Source: Skeletonema tropicum
Lineage: Eukaryota > Bacillariophyta > Thalassiosirophyceae > Thalassiosirales > Thalassiosiraceae
Direction: 5' to 3'
Assembly (NCBI GenBank): GCA_037178625.1
Contig: CM074137.1
Coordinates: 2,294,001 to 2,358,000, forward strand
Length of the DNA stretch: 64,000 nt
This document shows, in pieces, positions 63,520 to 64,000 of the stretch. Below the pieces are notes generated by a model. The model searched no databases. It had not been told where the DNA came from and was given only the letters and a program-made list of their open reading frames with translations. Both the position numbers and the translations under genes were made by a program. How positions within the stretch are numbered: position 1 is the stretch's first letter; each line of letters begins with the position of its first letter.

Positions 63520-64000
63520 CCATCAATTTATCCACTTGCTCACGATTTCCCTTTCTTACCGCATCAATATCCAATATTCAATATCAGGCATACTTATCAT
63601 GGGCGAGAGTGCCCTCCGCTCGGCCCAATTTTCGTACGGCGGCTATTCGATGATGCCATTATTATTAAAATAGTAGTAATGATGATACTTAGGAGGGTGG
63701 ATTATTTCGAGGTTTGCATGGATTGCGTGTGAAGAGGGGGAGTGGTATGGTGTCTTGTGTCTTGATCTTGAAGTGATCTTGTGCTTCGTGCTGCTATGGG
63801 TGGTGACGCTAGTTAAATCTACTAACAAAACGAATTTCGGAAAATCGCCTTGATACTTCTCAGAAAGCTTCAGCATACCCCTGGGACCAATGAACCACAA
63901 AGGGAGCACTTCTAGCACCTCTACTTCTGTAGTAATCAAGATATTCATTTCACTAACAAACCCCTAGTTAAATGAGCCATTTATGCCTAAAATGGTCTCT
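63520..64000. other. Right edge, unresolved
   Basis: A minus-strand frame at 63948-63643 begins MNILITTEVEVLEVLPLWFI and could be the first exon of a gene, perhaps the start of the decayed coiled-coil gene. There is no known motif. Nothing else supported. Confidence 0.3.

Overview
The window looks like nuclear scaffold sequence from a diatom, most likely a centric diatom of the Thalassiosira/Cyclotella/Skeletonema kind. This is an inference from gene content. Supporting signs are short GT-AG introns (about 70-160 nt, one of 391 nt), bipartite plastid presequences with an AF motif, lineage-expanded families (MYND/Sel1, F-box-like, short WY-type proteins), an interrupted HMG box, Cys-rich secreted repeat proteins and a type IIIA P-type ATPase. 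One 500-N gap lies at 8241-8740. Exon joins below were worked out by hand from splice sites and reading phase.

Layout. 1-4.5 kb: partial MYND/Sel1 gene and an organelle-type PPR gene, each with a frame break. 4.8-13.4 kb: a repeat-rich block with five copies of one linker-histone-like gene on the minus strand; only the last (12549-13373) is intact, and its spliced product adds a short hydrophobic tail to an H15 domain and a Lys-rich region. A TIR element, a TA-flanked mariner-like MITE and short direct repeats sit among the broken copies. 14-22 kb: ordinary genes (J-domain membrane protein, G-beta, F-box-like protein, sulfotransferase-like protein, LRR protein). 22.4-26 kb: a tandem pair of secreted Trp/Cys-rich genes. 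28-33 kb: P3A ATPase and a membrane protein. 33.3-37.6 kb: a mobile-element island with a 514-bp foldback element, a PIF1-like helicase gene and a 146-bp tandem array bracketed by direct repeats.

37.8-51.5 kb: a four-exon kinase-remnant/ATPase/helical-repeat gene, an ABCB half transporter, a large HMG-box protein, an NAD(P)-binding protein with an apparent thylakoid-lumen presequence, and a mitochondrial carrier. 52-58.8 kb: a secreted protein with six to seven Cys-rich carbohydrate-binding-like modules, a putatively plastid-targeted HD-domain nucleotidase and a four-TM protein. 59-64 kb: weak or broken ORFs, a C2H2 ORF, an inverted-repeat element and a decayed coiled-coil gene.

No CRISPR, operon or prokaryotic signals were seen, and no rRNA or convincing tRNA gene. 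Genes are monocistronic and functionally mixed. The most notable items are the linker-histone-like family with a putative membrane tail, the lumen-targeted SDR, and a ~400-bp repeat that sits in the promoter gap of two different secreted-protein genes.
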